Assembly (NCBI RefSeq): GCF_036013955.1
Contig: NZ_CP107903.1
Coordinates: 3,844,001 to 3,908,000 of the forward strand
DNA length: 64,000 bases
From: Streptomyces sp. NBC_00459
GTDB taxonomy: Bacteria > Actinomycetota > Actinomycetes > Streptomycetales > Streptomycetaceae
Direction: 5' to 3'
The notes beneath the pieces are model-generated. The model was not told the origin of the DNA, made no database searches, and worked only from the letters and a program-made list of their open reading frames with translations. Positions 1-7,605 of the stretch are shown one piece after another. Within the stretch, counting starts at the first letter, position 1. The number at the start of each line of letters is the position of its first letter. The position numbers and the translations under genes were made by a program.

Positions 1-963
1 GGGTGTGTGCCGCTGGGCGCCACGTCCGTACCCGCGCCCGGGGCCGGAACTCCCTGGCAGACATGGGGACTCGGGGCCGGCGGACGAACGGTCAACCCAT
101 GGCGGGCGGACCGGGTGCCGGGCGGTTCGTCGGCCGGGGCCGCTGCGGCGGTGGCAGCGGGTCTGGTGCCGCTCGCCACCGGCGCCGACGGGGCCGGGTC
201 CGTCCGTATCCCGGCCGCGTGGTGCGGGGTGTTCGGCCTCAAGTCGACGAACGGAAGCCTGCCGCATCCCGACCGGACACGGCTGAGCGCGCCGGGTGCG
301 GTCGCCCGGCGGGCGGCGGACCTGAGGGCGTACTGGCGGTGCGTGGCGGGGGCCGGTGGGCGAGCGATGGATGTGGCGGGCGGTAAGGCCGGCATCGGCG
401 TCGGCGACCAGAATCGCGTGCGACGGCCGCTTGTCGCCGTCTGGTCCGACTCGCTCGGTTTCGCCCGCACCGATCCCGGGCCCGCCCTCGTCGCGCACGG
501 CGCCGCGCTGCGGCTCGACGACGCCGGGGTCGTACGGCTGCTGCCGCCGGACGATGCCCCCTTGCGCCTCGACGACCCGGGGCCGGCCTGGCTGGCGCTA
601 CGGGCGCCGGACGCGGACACGGGTGACCGCACAGGCGGCGACGCGGCGACGGCGTACCGGCTGCGCGCCGTCAACGACCGGCGGCTGGCGGAGTTGTTCA
701 GCCGGGCCGACCTGCTCCTGACCCCCACCACCCCGAACCCGCCGCACGGCCACGAGGGCCCGGGCGACCGGTACTCGACCGCGCTCACCTGGGCGTTCAA
801 CCTCAGCGGGCACCCGGCGGCGAGCATCCCCGCGGGCTTCGGCCCGGACGGCTGCCCGGTCGGCCTCCAGGTGGTGGCCCGGCACGGCGAGGAGGAGGTG
901 CTGCTCCGGGTCATGGCGGAGGCGGAGGAACGGGCGGGGCTGCGGGCACCCCTGGCCCGATAG
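1..963 (+). CDS. amidase, C-terminal part (gene runs off left edge)
   Basis: Serine amidase of the amidase-signature family, which hydrolyses a carboxamide; the substrate cannot be read from the sequence. The frame is open to the left edge, so the start and the catalytic lysine lie outside. Counting from the GTG at 7, GGSSAG at about residues 39-44 supplies the cis-serine, and DGAGSVRIPA at about 61-70 supplies the serine nucleophile, followed by CGVFGLK. This is the usual order Ser-cisSer after the missing Lys. The C-terminal part ends with HPAASIPAGF and GLQVV, typical of the family. The GTG at 7 sits in the middle of the fold, so it is probably not the start. No partner gene is visible; the next gene begins 130 bp downstream. 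Confidence 0.88.
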   Translation, partial: GCVPLGATSVPAPGAGTPWQTWGLGAGGRTVNPWRADRVPGGSSAGAAAAVAAGLVPLATGADGAGSVRIPAAWCGVFGLKSTNGSLPHPDRTRLSAPGAVARRAADLRAYWRCVAGAGGRAMDVAGGKAGIGVGDQNRVRRPLVAVWSDSLGFARTDPGPALVAHGAALRLDDAGVVRLLPPDDAPLRLDDPGPAWLALRAPDADTGDRTGGDAATAYRLRAVNDRRLAELFSRADLLLTPTTPNPPHGHEGPGDRYSTALTWAFNLSGHPAASIPAGFGPDGCPVGLQVVARHGEEEVLLRVMAEAEERAGLRAPLAR

Positions 964-982
964 TGGGGCTAGCCAGCCATCA

Positions 983-1013
983 ATGCGCATGCATATACTG
1001 CATGCGCATGCAT
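983..1013. promoter_or_regulatory. paired ATGCGCATGCAT sites, likely operator
   Basis: Two identical 12-bp copies of ATGCGCATGCAT start at 983 and 1002, 19 bp apart. The second lies within a perfect 14-bp palindrome, TGCATGCGCATGCA, at 999-1012. A TATACT hexamer at 994-999 between them could be a -10 box. The site is about 80 bp upstream of the reductase gene start, which suits a repressor or activator of that gene. The binding protein is unknown; no regulator gene is adjacent. Confidence 0.45.
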
Positions 1014-1092
1014 GCATTGCTCGTGCGCCCACAGTCCCCGCGCACCCGCCGTACGTCCACCGCACCGCACCGCACCGCACCGGGAGTCGATC

Positions 1093-1653
1093 ATGAACCG
1101 CAGCTTTCTCTTCCTGCTGGGCAGCAGCCGCAGCGACGGCAACACCGAGGCGCTGGCCCGCCGGGCCGCCGAACAACTGCCCGCCGATGTCGAGCAGCGC
1201 TGGCTGAGTCTCGCCGAGCACCCGCTGCCCGACTTCGAGGACCTGCGTCACGACGCGGACCATGTCCGGCCCACCGGGAACAACGCGGCTCTTCTGCTCG
1301 ACGCCACGCTCGCGGCCACGGACATCGTGATCGCCTCGCCGCTGTACTGGTACTCGGTCTCCGCCTCCGTGAAGCGCTACCTCGACCACTGGTCGGGCTG
1401 GCTGCGCACACCCGGTCTGGACTTCAAGGACACCCTCGCCGGGCGCACCCTGTGGGGCGTCACCGTCCTCGCGGCGCCGGAGCAGACGTTCGCCGACCCG
1501 CTGGTCGGCACGCTCAGCAACTCGGCCGCCTATATGGAGATGCGGTTCGGCGGGGTGCTGCTCGGCAACGGGAGCAAGCCCGGTGACGTACTGAACGACA
1601 CCGACGCGCTCACCCGCGCGAAGACGTTCTTCGACTCCGGGTTCAAGCAGTGA
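1093..1653 (+). CDS. NAD(P)H-dependent FMN reductase, flavodoxin-like fold
   Basis: A 186-residue soluble flavoprotein of the NADPH-dependent FMN reductase / NAD(P)H quinone oxidoreductase superfamily. The FMN phosphate loop is GSSRSDGNTEALA near the N-terminus, and the second flavin loop is SPLYWYSVSASVKRYLDHW near residues 80-100. The length fits a single-domain flavodoxin-fold reductase. I chose the ATG at 1093 because the fold starts directly after it; an upstream ATG at 1012 would add 27 unrelated residues encoded by promoter DNA. The gene is alone on its strand and ends 11 bp inside the convergent ABC permease gene. It may act in quinone or xenobiotic detoxification; the substrate is not predictable. 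Confidence 0.85.
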   Translation: MNRSFLFLLGSSRSDGNTEALARRAAEQLPADVEQRWLSLAEHPLPDFEDLRHDADHVRPTGNNAALLLDATLAATDIVIASPLYWYSVSASVKRYLDHWSGWLRTPGLDFKDTLAGRTLWGVTVLAAPEQTFADPLVGTLSNSAAYMEMRFGGVLLGNGSKPGDVLNDTDALTRAKTFFDSGFKQ

Positions 1654-2557
1654 TGTCCTTCGTCGTGAACCGCGCCCAGGCCGCCGAGCCGAACACCGCC
1701 GCGTACAGGGCCTGGATGCCGAGGTTCTTCACCAGGTCGTCCCAGTAGACCGGTTCGCGCATCAGGTCGGCGAAGGACAGCCAGTAGTGGGAGAAGAAGT
1801 ACGGCTGGAGTGCGCTCAGTTGGGGTATCTGGTCGAGGATCTGGACGGTGATGAGCAGCCCGACGGTCGTCGCCATCGCCGCGATGCCGCTGCTCGTCAC
1901 GGTGGAGACGAACAGGCCGAGAGCCGCCACCCCCATCAGTGACGCGGCGACGACCAGTGCGATCAGCAGCGCCCGGCCGAGGCCCTCCGTGAAGCTGATG
2001 CTCGTGCCGGAGATCGTCATCAGGTCGCCGAGCGGGAAGAGGAACGCGCCGACCGTGAGCGCCGATATCGCCACCACCAGCGTCGCCACCAGGCAGAACG
2101 TCAGCGTGGTCGCGTACTTGGTGAGGAGCAGGCGAGTACGGCCGGCCGGGGCGACCAGCAGATAGCGGAGCGTGCCCGCGCTCGACTCGCCGGCGATCGC
2201 GTCACCCGCGATGACGCCGACGGCCATCGGGAGGAAGAAGGGGAGGGTCGCGGCCAGCGCCGTGAACACCAGGAACAGACCGTTGTTGCTGATCTGCGAG
2301 ATGAACGCGGGGCCGCCGCCTCCGGCGGGGCCGGCCGAGGAACCGTCGTCCGTCTCGATCTTGACCGCTGTGCCGACGAGGATCGGTACCGCCGCCAGTA
2401 CGCCGAGCAGTGCGAGGGTGCGCCAGCGACGGAACGTGGTGAGAAGTTCGTTGCGGAAGAGAGCGCCGAGGAAGGTCGTTCGGCGGCCAACGGTCAGTTG
2501 TGACTTGTCGCGCGGTTCCCCGCGCTCCTTGGGGGCGCTCGTCTCAACCTGCGACAT
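1643..2557 (-). CDS. ABC-2 type transporter permease
   Basis: A 304-residue integral membrane subunit of an ABC exporter. After a cytoplasmic N-terminus of about 45 polar residues there are about six hydrophobic segments, including VLAAVPILVGTAV, a long FTALAATLPFFLPMAVGVIAGD helix pair and GIAAMATTVGLLITVQIL. ESSAGTLRYLLVAPAGR between segments is the loop that in ABC-2 permeases contacts the ATPase. Its start overlaps the end of the ATPase gene by 14 bp, so the two are translationally coupled. The N-terminal codons include a 25-bp stretch that recurs between genes elsewhere in the window (see 2504-2528). Cargo is unknown. Confidence 0.88.
   Translation of the reverse strand: MSQVETSAPKERGEPRDKSQLTVGRRTTFLGALFRNELLTTFRRWRTLALLGVLAAVPILVGTAVKIETDDGSSAGPAGGGGPAFISQISNNGLFLVFTALAATLPFFLPMAVGVIAGDAIAGESSAGTLRYLLVAPAGRTRLLLTKYATTLTFCLVATLVVAISALTVGAFLFPLGDLMTISGTSISFTEGLGRALLIALVVAASLMGVAALGLFVSTVTSSGIAAMATTVGLLITVQILDQIPQLSALQPYFFSHYWLSFADLMREPVYWDDLVKNLGIQALYAAVFGSAAWARFTTKDITA
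2504..2528. repeat. dispersed 25-bp repeat, copy inside a coding region
   Basis: This 25-bp stretch matches the intergenic stretch at 43331-43355 at 23 of 25 positions. Its core is CGCGCGGTTCCCCGCG. From memory, sequences of this kind recur many times between genes in Streptomyces genomes. Here it encodes the ERGEPRDKS part of the ABC permease N-terminus, which is unusual for an intergenic repeat. Confidence 0.6.
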
Positions 2558-3536
2558 CGAAGCCCTCCCCCGTCAGCGCCACGAACGCGTCCTCCAGGGA
2601 CGCCCGTTCGACGCCGAAGCCCCGGACGCGGACGCCCGCGCCGACCAACGCGGCGTTCAGATCGGCGAGTTCGCGCTCGCCGTCCGGCACCTCGCCGGTC
2701 ACCCGGTCCCGGTTCTCGGTCACGACCACGTCGCCGACGCCCTGTTCCTTGAGTACGCGGGCCGCGTCCGCCGCGTCGGGCGTCGTCACGACCAGCCGGC
2801 CGCGGGCCCCGGCGGCCAACTCGGACACCGGGCCCTGGGTGATCAGCCGCCCCTGTGCCATCACGGCCGCGTGCGTACAGACCTGCTCGATCTCGTCGAG
2901 AAGGTGGGAGGAGAGGAAGACGGTGGTGCCGTCCAACGCCAACTCCCTTACCAGGGAGCGGATTTCACGCATCCCCTGTGGGTCCAGCCCGTTCGTCGGC
3001 TCGTCGAGGACGAGCAGCCGACGGGGCTGGAGCAGTGCCGCGGCGAGACCGAGCCGCTGTTTCATGCCCAGCGAGTACGCCTTCGCCTTCTTGCCTGCGG
3101 CGGCCGTCAGGCCCACCCGGTCCAGCGCCGCCGCGACGCGTGTACGCCGGGTGCGCGGATCGGCGGTCGGGTCGGCGGCGTCGTACCGTGCGAGGTTGTC
3201 GCGGCCCGAGAGGAAGCCGTACAGAGCGGGCCCCTCGATGAGTGCGCCGACGTGGGGCAGGACGGCGCGGGTGGCGCGGGGCATCGGCTGCCCCAGCACC
3301 CGCGCCGTGCCCGACGTCGGCTCGATCAGGCCCATCAGCATGCGGATGGTCGTCGTCTTGCCGGAGCCGTTGGGCCCGAGGAAACCGAAGACGCTGCCCG
3401 CCGGGACGGTGAGATCGAGAGCGTCGACGGCGAGCTGTCCGCCGCGGTAGCGCTTGGTGAGGGCACGGGTGACGATGACCGCGTCGTCGTCATCCCGGTC
3501 CACCTTCTGCGGCTCCGTGGCGGACGGTTCCTCCAT
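2544..3536 (-). CDS. ABC transporter ATP-binding protein
   Basis: A 330-residue ATPase that powers the adjacent ABC-2 permease. Walker A is GPNGSGKTT, the signature motif is the SLGMKQRLG variant, Walker B is LLVLDEPTNGLD, and the switch histidine lies in SSHLLDEI. The final 80 residues form the C-terminal domain common in drug, antibiotic and lipid exporters (DrrA/CcmA type). The ATG at 3536 is preferred because GAGGGAG lies just before it; a TTG at 3548 would add four residues. The gene lies 46 bp downstream of the LolA-like gene and overlaps the permease gene, so the three form one transcription unit. Confidence 0.92.
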   Translation of the reverse strand: MEEPSATEPQKVDRDDDDAVIVTRALTKRYRGGQLAVDALDLTVPAGSVFGFLGPNGSGKTTTIRMLMGLIEPTSGTARVLGQPMPRATRAVLPHVGALIEGPALYGFLSGRDNLARYDAADPTADPRTRRTRVAAALDRVGLTAAAGKKAKAYSLGMKQRLGLAAALLQPRRLLVLDEPTNGLDPQGMREIRSLVRELALDGTTVFLSSHLLDEIEQVCTHAAVMAQGRLITQGPVSELAAGARGRLVVTTPDAADAARVLKEQGVGDVVVTENRDRVTGEVPDGERELADLNAALVGAGVRVRGFGVERASLEDAFVALTGEGFDVAG

Positions 3537-3569
3537 GGGCTCCCTCAATCGTCATGCGTGTACGACGGT

Positions 3570-3581
3570 TCCCCTAGGGGA
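3570..3581. promoter_or_regulatory. 12-bp perfect palindrome between LolA-like and ABC genes
   Basis: TCCCCTAGGGGA is a perfect 12-bp palindrome in the 46-bp gap between the stop of the LolA-like gene and the start of the ABC ATPase gene. It could be an operator or a short processing or attenuation hairpin. There is no T-run. No function is established. Confidence 0.3.
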
Positions 3582-3582
3582 G

Positions 3583-4917
3583 TCACTGGGCCGCGTTGGC
3601 CGCCTTGACCAGGGCGTCCTTCGTGACGGCGCCGACGTAGAGCTTGCCGTCGTCCGTCATCAGGGCGTTGATCAGGCGGGTCTTGAAGACCGTGCCCGAG
3701 CCGAAGTCGCCGGAGACCTTGTCGCCGAAGGAGTCCAGGAACCCGCCGAACGCACCGGCGTCGGGCGAACTGCCGGCCGACGGCATACCGCCGCCCTCGG
3801 TCCCCGAGTCGAACGTGGCGATGGAGTTCCAGCCCTCGCCGATGACCTTGACGCCATCGTCTCCGAGCCCGTCCGGCGTGCCCTCGTGGCCCTCAAACCC
3901 CTTGAGGTCCCCGTCGAACTTCTTGTCGAACCTCTTGTCGAGGTCCGCCCCGCCCTTGTCAACGTCGTGCGGGACCTCCGTCCCGTTCTCCTCGGTGACC
4001 TTCGTCCCCTTGGGCGGGGTGAAGTCGAAGGTCGAGGCCGCGGGCTTGCCGAAGTCGACGTCGACGAAGCCGGCGTCCACGACGGCGGCACCGCCGCTCG
4101 CCGGGGTGAGCGTGAACTTCAGGGGCGTCCCGGTCTTCGAGTCGACCGCGATGCTGATCGCCCCGACCGTGGACCCGGACGCCTTCGGCTTGATGACCAG
4201 CTTGTACGCGTCCCGGCCGGCGACCTGGGCGGTGCCGTCGACGGTCACGGACGTCGTGTCGTCGACCGCCTTCAGGGCCTCCTCGGCGAGCTGACCGGGC
4301 GTGGCCGTCGTGTCGTCGCCGGGCAGGATCCGGTCCTTGCCATCGCCCTTGCCCTTGTCCTTGCCGCTCTCGGACGCGGGGGCCGTCGCGTGGTACGCCT
4401 CGTTCGACGCGCTGTCGTACGCCCACACCTCGTCGCCGTTGTGGATCACGCTGTACTCGGCTGCCTTCTCCAGCAGCGACAGCTTCTGCTTGTCGGGGCC
4501 GTCGGCGGCGACCCGCACCGTGTGCGTGCCGGTGGCCAGCTCAAGGAGTTTGGCGCTCGGGTCGGCGGCCGACCCCGAGCCGTCGGAGCCCCCTCCGAGT
4601 CCGCCGGACAGGAGTCCGCTCTCCAGGCCGCCGAGGTCGGGGAGTCCCAGATCCACGCTGATCTTGACCGTGCCGGACAACTGCTGCACGTCCGAAGCGG
4701 CGATCTTCTCGATGAGTTCCTGTGCGCTGATCTTCGGCAGATCGGGGTCGCCGGAGCCGGCGAACGCCGGTACCAGCCCGATCGTCGCGACCGTCAGACC
4801 GATCACCACGGCCGGGGCGGCGTACCGCGCGGCCTTGCGGCGCCGGGACGGCACGTCCTCGGCCTCGATCTCGGCCTCGATCCGGTTCCCGGCCTTGGCC
4901 TCTTCGTACGGTGCCAT
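3583..4917 (-). CDS. LolA-like membrane-anchored protein
   Basis: A 444-residue protein with about 30 charged N-terminal residues, one hydrophobic segment (AAPAVVIGLTVATIGLVPAF, about residues 33-52) and a large extracytoplasmic part. The extracytoplasmic part resembles the LolA/RseB beta-sheet fold used to carry or sense lipid, for example LELATGTHTVRVAADGPDK, GDEVWAYDSASNEAYH and DAGFVDVDFGKPAASTFDFTPPKG. A Gly/Asp/Ser-rich insertion follows near residue 90 and another lies near the C-terminus. The ATG at 4917 follows GGAGGTAAGG at good spacing; an upstream ATG would add 36 residues from the leader. The gene heads an operon with an ABC-2 exporter, which suggests a lipid or lipoprotein export role (inference). 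Confidence 0.75.
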   Translation of the reverse strand: MAPYEEAKAGNRIEAEIEAEDVPSRRRKAARYAAPAVVIGLTVATIGLVPAFAGSGDPDLPKISAQELIEKIAASDVQQLSGTVKISVDLGLPDLGGLESGLLSGGLGGGSDGSGSAADPSAKLLELATGTHTVRVAADGPDKQKLSLLEKAAEYSVIHNGDEVWAYDSASNEAYHATAPASESGKDKGKGDGKDRILPGDDTTATPGQLAEEALKAVDDTTSVTVDGTAQVAGRDAYKLVIKPKASGSTVGAISIAVDSKTGTPLKFTLTPASGGAAVVDAGFVDVDFGKPAASTFDFTPPKGTKVTEENGTEVPHDVDKGGADLDKRFDKKFDGDLKGFEGHEGTPDGLGDDGVKVIGEGWNSIATFDSGTEGGGMPSAGSSPDAGAFGGFLDSFGDKVSGDFGSGTVFKTRLINALMTDDGKLYVGAVTKDALVKAANAAQ

Positions 4918-5136
4918 GTGTGCCTTACCTCCGTCGTCGGCGGCGGCTGTCCGTCCCACACTTGTCCACCCTGAGCCGCCATTCTCACCCGAACCGGTGA
5001 GGAGTGGTGGTTTCCATCTCACCAAATCGGCGACGGGGAATCGTCAGACCTTGGGCTCAACTCCGTGTACTGCTACGGGATGACATGAGGAGCCACAGCT
5101 TCCCCTGACCCGTAGGGGTCACCCCCTGCTTTCAGC

Positions 5137-5226
5137 CCGTCCGGCGTTTGAGGACGAGGCCCGTTCAGGGCCGAAGCGGGGGTCTGGGGGCGCAGCCCCC
5201 AGGAACGGGCTGGGCGAGGGGCAACC
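5137..5226. repeat. Streptomyces-type dispersed intergenic repeat
   Basis: This stretch contains GGCGTTTGAGGACGAGGC, CCGAAGCGGGGGTCTGG and a strong hairpin. From memory, near-identical blocks lie downstream of many Streptomyces genes; only one copy is present in this window. It sits just past the stop of the polyprenyl synthase gene and includes the terminator hairpin listed next. The rest of 4918-5136 holds the leader of the LolA-like gene; I see no gene there. Confidence 0.55.
5184..5202 (-). terminator. hairpin terminator of polyprenyl synthase gene
   Basis: A perfect 8-bp stem, CTGGGGGC/GCCCCCAG, with a 3-nt loop lies 27 bp past the stop codon of the minus-strand polyprenyl synthase gene. 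There is no U-tract, as is usual for Streptomyces terminators. Confidence 0.6.
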
Positions 5227-5228
5227 CC

Positions 5229-6239
5229 TCAGCCGGCCCGATGCACCACCGCATCGCACATCTCCACCAGCGCTGCCTTCGCATCGCACTCCAGCAACGG
5301 CGCCAGCGCGGCCCGCGCGTCCTCCGCATACCGCACCGTGTCCCGCCGAGCCTGCTCCAACGCCGGATGCACCCGCAGCCGGGCCAACGCCTCCGCATGC
5401 CGGGCGTCGTCACTCAGGTCGGAGTCCAGCAGCTCGCACAACGCGGCATCCTCGGCCAGCCCCAGCCGGGCCACCCGCTCCCGCAGCCGCAGCACGGGCA
5501 TCGTGGGGATGCCCTCCCGCAGATCCGTCCCCGGCGTCTTCCCCGACTCGTGGGAGTCGGACGCGATGTCCAGCACATCGTCCGCGAGCTGGAAGGCGAC
5601 GCCGAGCCGCTCCCCGTACTGGGTGAGCACATCCACGACGCTGTCGTCGGCCCCGGACATCATCGCCCCGAACCGGCAGGCCACGGCCACCAGCGAACCG
5701 GTCTTCCCGCCCAGCACGTCCAGATAGTGCTCGACGGGATCCCGCCCGTCCGACGGTCCGGCCGTCTCCAGGATCTGCCCGGTCACCAGCCGCTCGAACG
5801 CCTCCGCCTGCACCCGAACGGCCTCGGGCCCGAGGTCGGCGAGGATGTGCGAGGCGCGCGCGAAGAGGAAGTCGCCGGTCAGGACCGCGACGGAGTTCCC
5901 CCAGCGCGTGTTGGCGCTGGGCACCCCGCGCCGCACCTCGGCCTCGTCCATGACGTCGTCGTGATACAGCGTCGCGAGGTGGGTCAGCTCCACCACCACC
6001 GCCGACGGCACGATCCCCGGCGCATGCCGGTCGCCGAACTGCGCCGCGAGCATCACGAGCAGTGGCCGGAACCGCTTCCCGCCGGCCCGTACGAGATGCT
6101 GCGCGGCCTCCGTGATGAAGGGGACCTCGCTCTTGGTGGCTTCGAGCAACCCTTCCTCGACAGCTGCCAATCCGGCCTGGACATCGGCTTCGAGAGCCTG
6201 GTCCCGCACGCTCAGCCCGAACGGCCCGACGACGGTCAC
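5229..6239 (-). CDS. polyprenyl diphosphate synthase
   Basis: A 336-residue trans-isoprenyl diphosphate synthase that extends allylic diphosphates with isopentenyl diphosphate. Features in order are GGKRFRP (diphosphate binding), the first Asp-rich motif DDVMD, GDFLFARAS, KTGSL, and the second Asp-rich motif in FQLADDVLDI. The length and the small residues before the first motif fit a long-chain (C35-C50) synthase that makes the menaquinone side chain, in keeping with other menaquinone genes in the window. The product chain length cannot be proved from sequence. The GTG start at 6239 follows GACAGGAGA. The gene is monocistronic with a hairpin after it. Confidence 0.9.
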   Translation of the reverse strand: MTVVGPFGLSVRDQALEADVQAGLAAVEEGLLEATKSEVPFITEAAQHLVRAGGKRFRPLLVMLAAQFGDRHAPGIVPSAVVVELTHLATLYHDDVMDEAEVRRGVPSANTRWGNSVAVLTGDFLFARASHILADLGPEAVRVQAEAFERLVTGQILETAGPSDGRDPVEHYLDVLGGKTGSLVAVACRFGAMMSGADDSVVDVLTQYGERLGVAFQLADDVLDIASDSHESGKTPGTDLREGIPTMPVLRLRERVARLGLAEDAALCELLDSDLSDDARHAEALARLRVHPALEQARRDTVRYAEDARAALAPLLECDAKAALVEMCDAVVHRAG

Positions 6240-6867
6240 GAGGGATCTCCTGTCTGCTGGTGTCTACTGGCGGTCACACGGTGTGTCGATAGATCGCTGC
6301 CATCACTCAAGTCAGCGTATCCGGTCACGTTTCGATCACCGCGAGCGCCCGCCCGTCCAGGCCAGGCGCTATCGGATCACGACCGGAATGTTTTTGATCA
6401 GTCCAAAGCATGGACATTTATAAACATCCCGTACCCGGCCAGTGCACGCACACGCCCATACATCGCCTCACCTCTCCCCCCTCCACCGCGACCGTCACCG
6501 AGACAACGCCGTGCGTCACACGAGAGGTTCCGCCTTCGCAACGGACACGCACACCCAAGAGGCTCCAAATCCCCCAAAACGCCTACTCGCCCCACCTGCG
6601 CCACCGCTACCCCCACCCCGTGATTCGAGTCACGTCCGCAAACAACCCCCACCACCCCCACTCCGCAAACTCCCTATTCACAAAAGGCAAGTTACCTCTG
6701 CACGCCTTTCGTCGATTGACCCTTTTATCCCCAATGTGAATCCCAAATGGGCAAGTCCTGCATTTCTGCCCCTTGTTCCACCCGTGTGCTCTCGCATACG
6801 TTTCGCGCCACACCGGGCGGACCGCCGAATCCTGCCACCGCCCGCAGAGCAGACAACACACCCACCC
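6240..6867. other. long intergenic region, no gene seen
   Basis: About 630 bp between the divergent polyprenyl synthase and transglycosylase genes. It is poorer in GC and rich in C/A on the plus strand compared with its surroundings. Open frames here have atypical composition and no recognisable protein, so I call none. It should hold both promoters and the unstructured part of the transglycosylase leader; it also contains the nested palindrome at 6388-6427. Confidence 0.6.
6388..6427. promoter_or_regulatory. AT-rich nested inverted repeat
   Basis: Outer arms ATGTTT (6388-6393) and AAACAT (6422-6427) enclose inner arms GTCC (6401-6404) and GGAC (6412-6415), forming a nearly symmetric 40-bp element that is far more AT-rich than its surroundings. 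It lies about 150 bp upstream of the polyprenyl synthase start and includes TGATCA and TTTATAAA. It is a plausible promoter/operator; the binding factor is unknown. Confidence 0.35.
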
Positions 6868-7020
6868 ACACGTGACTCACGCAGGCAGGAGCGGGGGACC
6901 CAGGCAAGCCGCCGGTCCGGACATCCACGCCGGAGCGGCTAGGGGTGAAGCCGTGCGCCGCCAACGCGCCCGGCCGGGCATCTCCCGCCCGAACCCGACA
7001 GCTCACCTCGCAGGCGCCGG
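6868..7020 (+). promoter_or_regulatory. ydaO-type cyclic di-AMP riboswitch
   Basis: The leader directly upstream of the transglycosylase gene carries the conserved blocks of the ydaO/yuaA riboswitch in order: GCGGGGGACCCAGG near 6891-6904, TAGGGGTGAAGCCG near 6940-6953, and the diagnostic 3' block CCGAACCCGACAGC followed by TCACCTCGCAGGC ending near 7015. The class binds cyclic di-AMP and usually turns expression off. In actinobacteria it commonly controls cell-wall hydrolases and resuscitation factors, which fits the gene it precedes. The boundaries are approximate; the ribosome binding site follows within 20 nt. Confidence 0.85.
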
Positions 7021-7032
7021 AGAGGACTCACC

Positions 7033-7524
7033 ATGCCCGTACGACGTCGGCACCACCGCGCGAGAACCCCCCGCCACCCGCTCGCGCTCACCCGCACACT
7101 CGCCATCGCCGGGACGGCCGCCGCAGCCCTGGTCATCCCCTTCCTGACCGCGACCACGGCATCGGCTGCACCGTCGGTCACGTCATCGACGACGACGTAC
7201 TACGCGAACAACCTGGACGGCTGGATCCGCGAATCGCTCGACATCATGGCGCAGAACGGAATCCCCGGAACGTACGACGGCATCTACCGCAACATCATCC
7301 GCGAGTCGTCGGGCAACCCGTACGCCATCAACAACTGGGACTCGAACGCGGCAGCCGGCACCCCCTCCAAGGGGCTCCTCCAGGTCATCGACCCGACCTT
7401 CGCCGCCTACCACGTCGTCGGCACCTCGTACGACCCCTACGACCCGATCGCGAACATCACCGCGGCCTGCAACTACGCGGCGGCGCGCTACGGATCGATA
7501 GACAACGTGTTCGGGGCCTACTAG
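7033..7524 (+). CDS. secreted lytic transglycosylase (SLT domain)
   Basis: A 163-residue exported peptidoglycan lytic transglycosylase that cleaves the glycan MurNAc-GlcNAc bond. Residues 1-45 form a signal peptide with an Arg/His-rich n-region, hydrophobic core IAGTAAAALVIPFLTA and an ASA-type cleavage site. The SLT fold follows; the catalytic Glu is in IIRESSGNP, with the typical GLLQVIDPTF and NITAACNYAAARYGS motifs. No extra wall-binding domain is present. The ATG at 7033 follows GAGAGGA. A ydaO-type riboswitch precedes it, so expression should respond to cyclic di-AMP. A bidirectional hairpin separates it from the HAD gene. Confidence 0.9.
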   Translation: MPVRRRHHRARTPRHPLALTRTLAIAGTAAAALVIPFLTATTASAAPSVTSSTTTYYANNLDGWIRESLDIMAQNGIPGTYDGIYRNIIRESSGNPYAINNWDSNAAAGTPSKGLLQVIDPTFAAYHVVGTSYDPYDPIANITAACNYAAARYGSIDNVFGAY

Positions 7525-7579
7525 CCGGACCGGGTCGGTAGGCAGCCCGGTCGGCCGGGCCGGCCCAGACCTACCGGGC

Positions 7580-7604
7580 AGACCCGGCCGACCCGGCCGG
7601 GTCT
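7580..7604. terminator. bidirectional terminator
   Basis: A 10-bp perfect stem, AGACCCGGCC/GGCCGGGTCT, with a 5-nt loop lies between the convergent transglycosylase and HAD genes. The preceding 55 bp contain further GC-rich inverted segments that could form competing hairpins. Confidence 0.65.
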
Positions 7605-7605
7605 C

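Noticed and set aside
598..1389. Minus-strand open frame across amidase and reductase
   Set aside because: Arg/Gly/Ala-rich shadow of two well-supported plus-strand genes; no motif or ribosome binding site.
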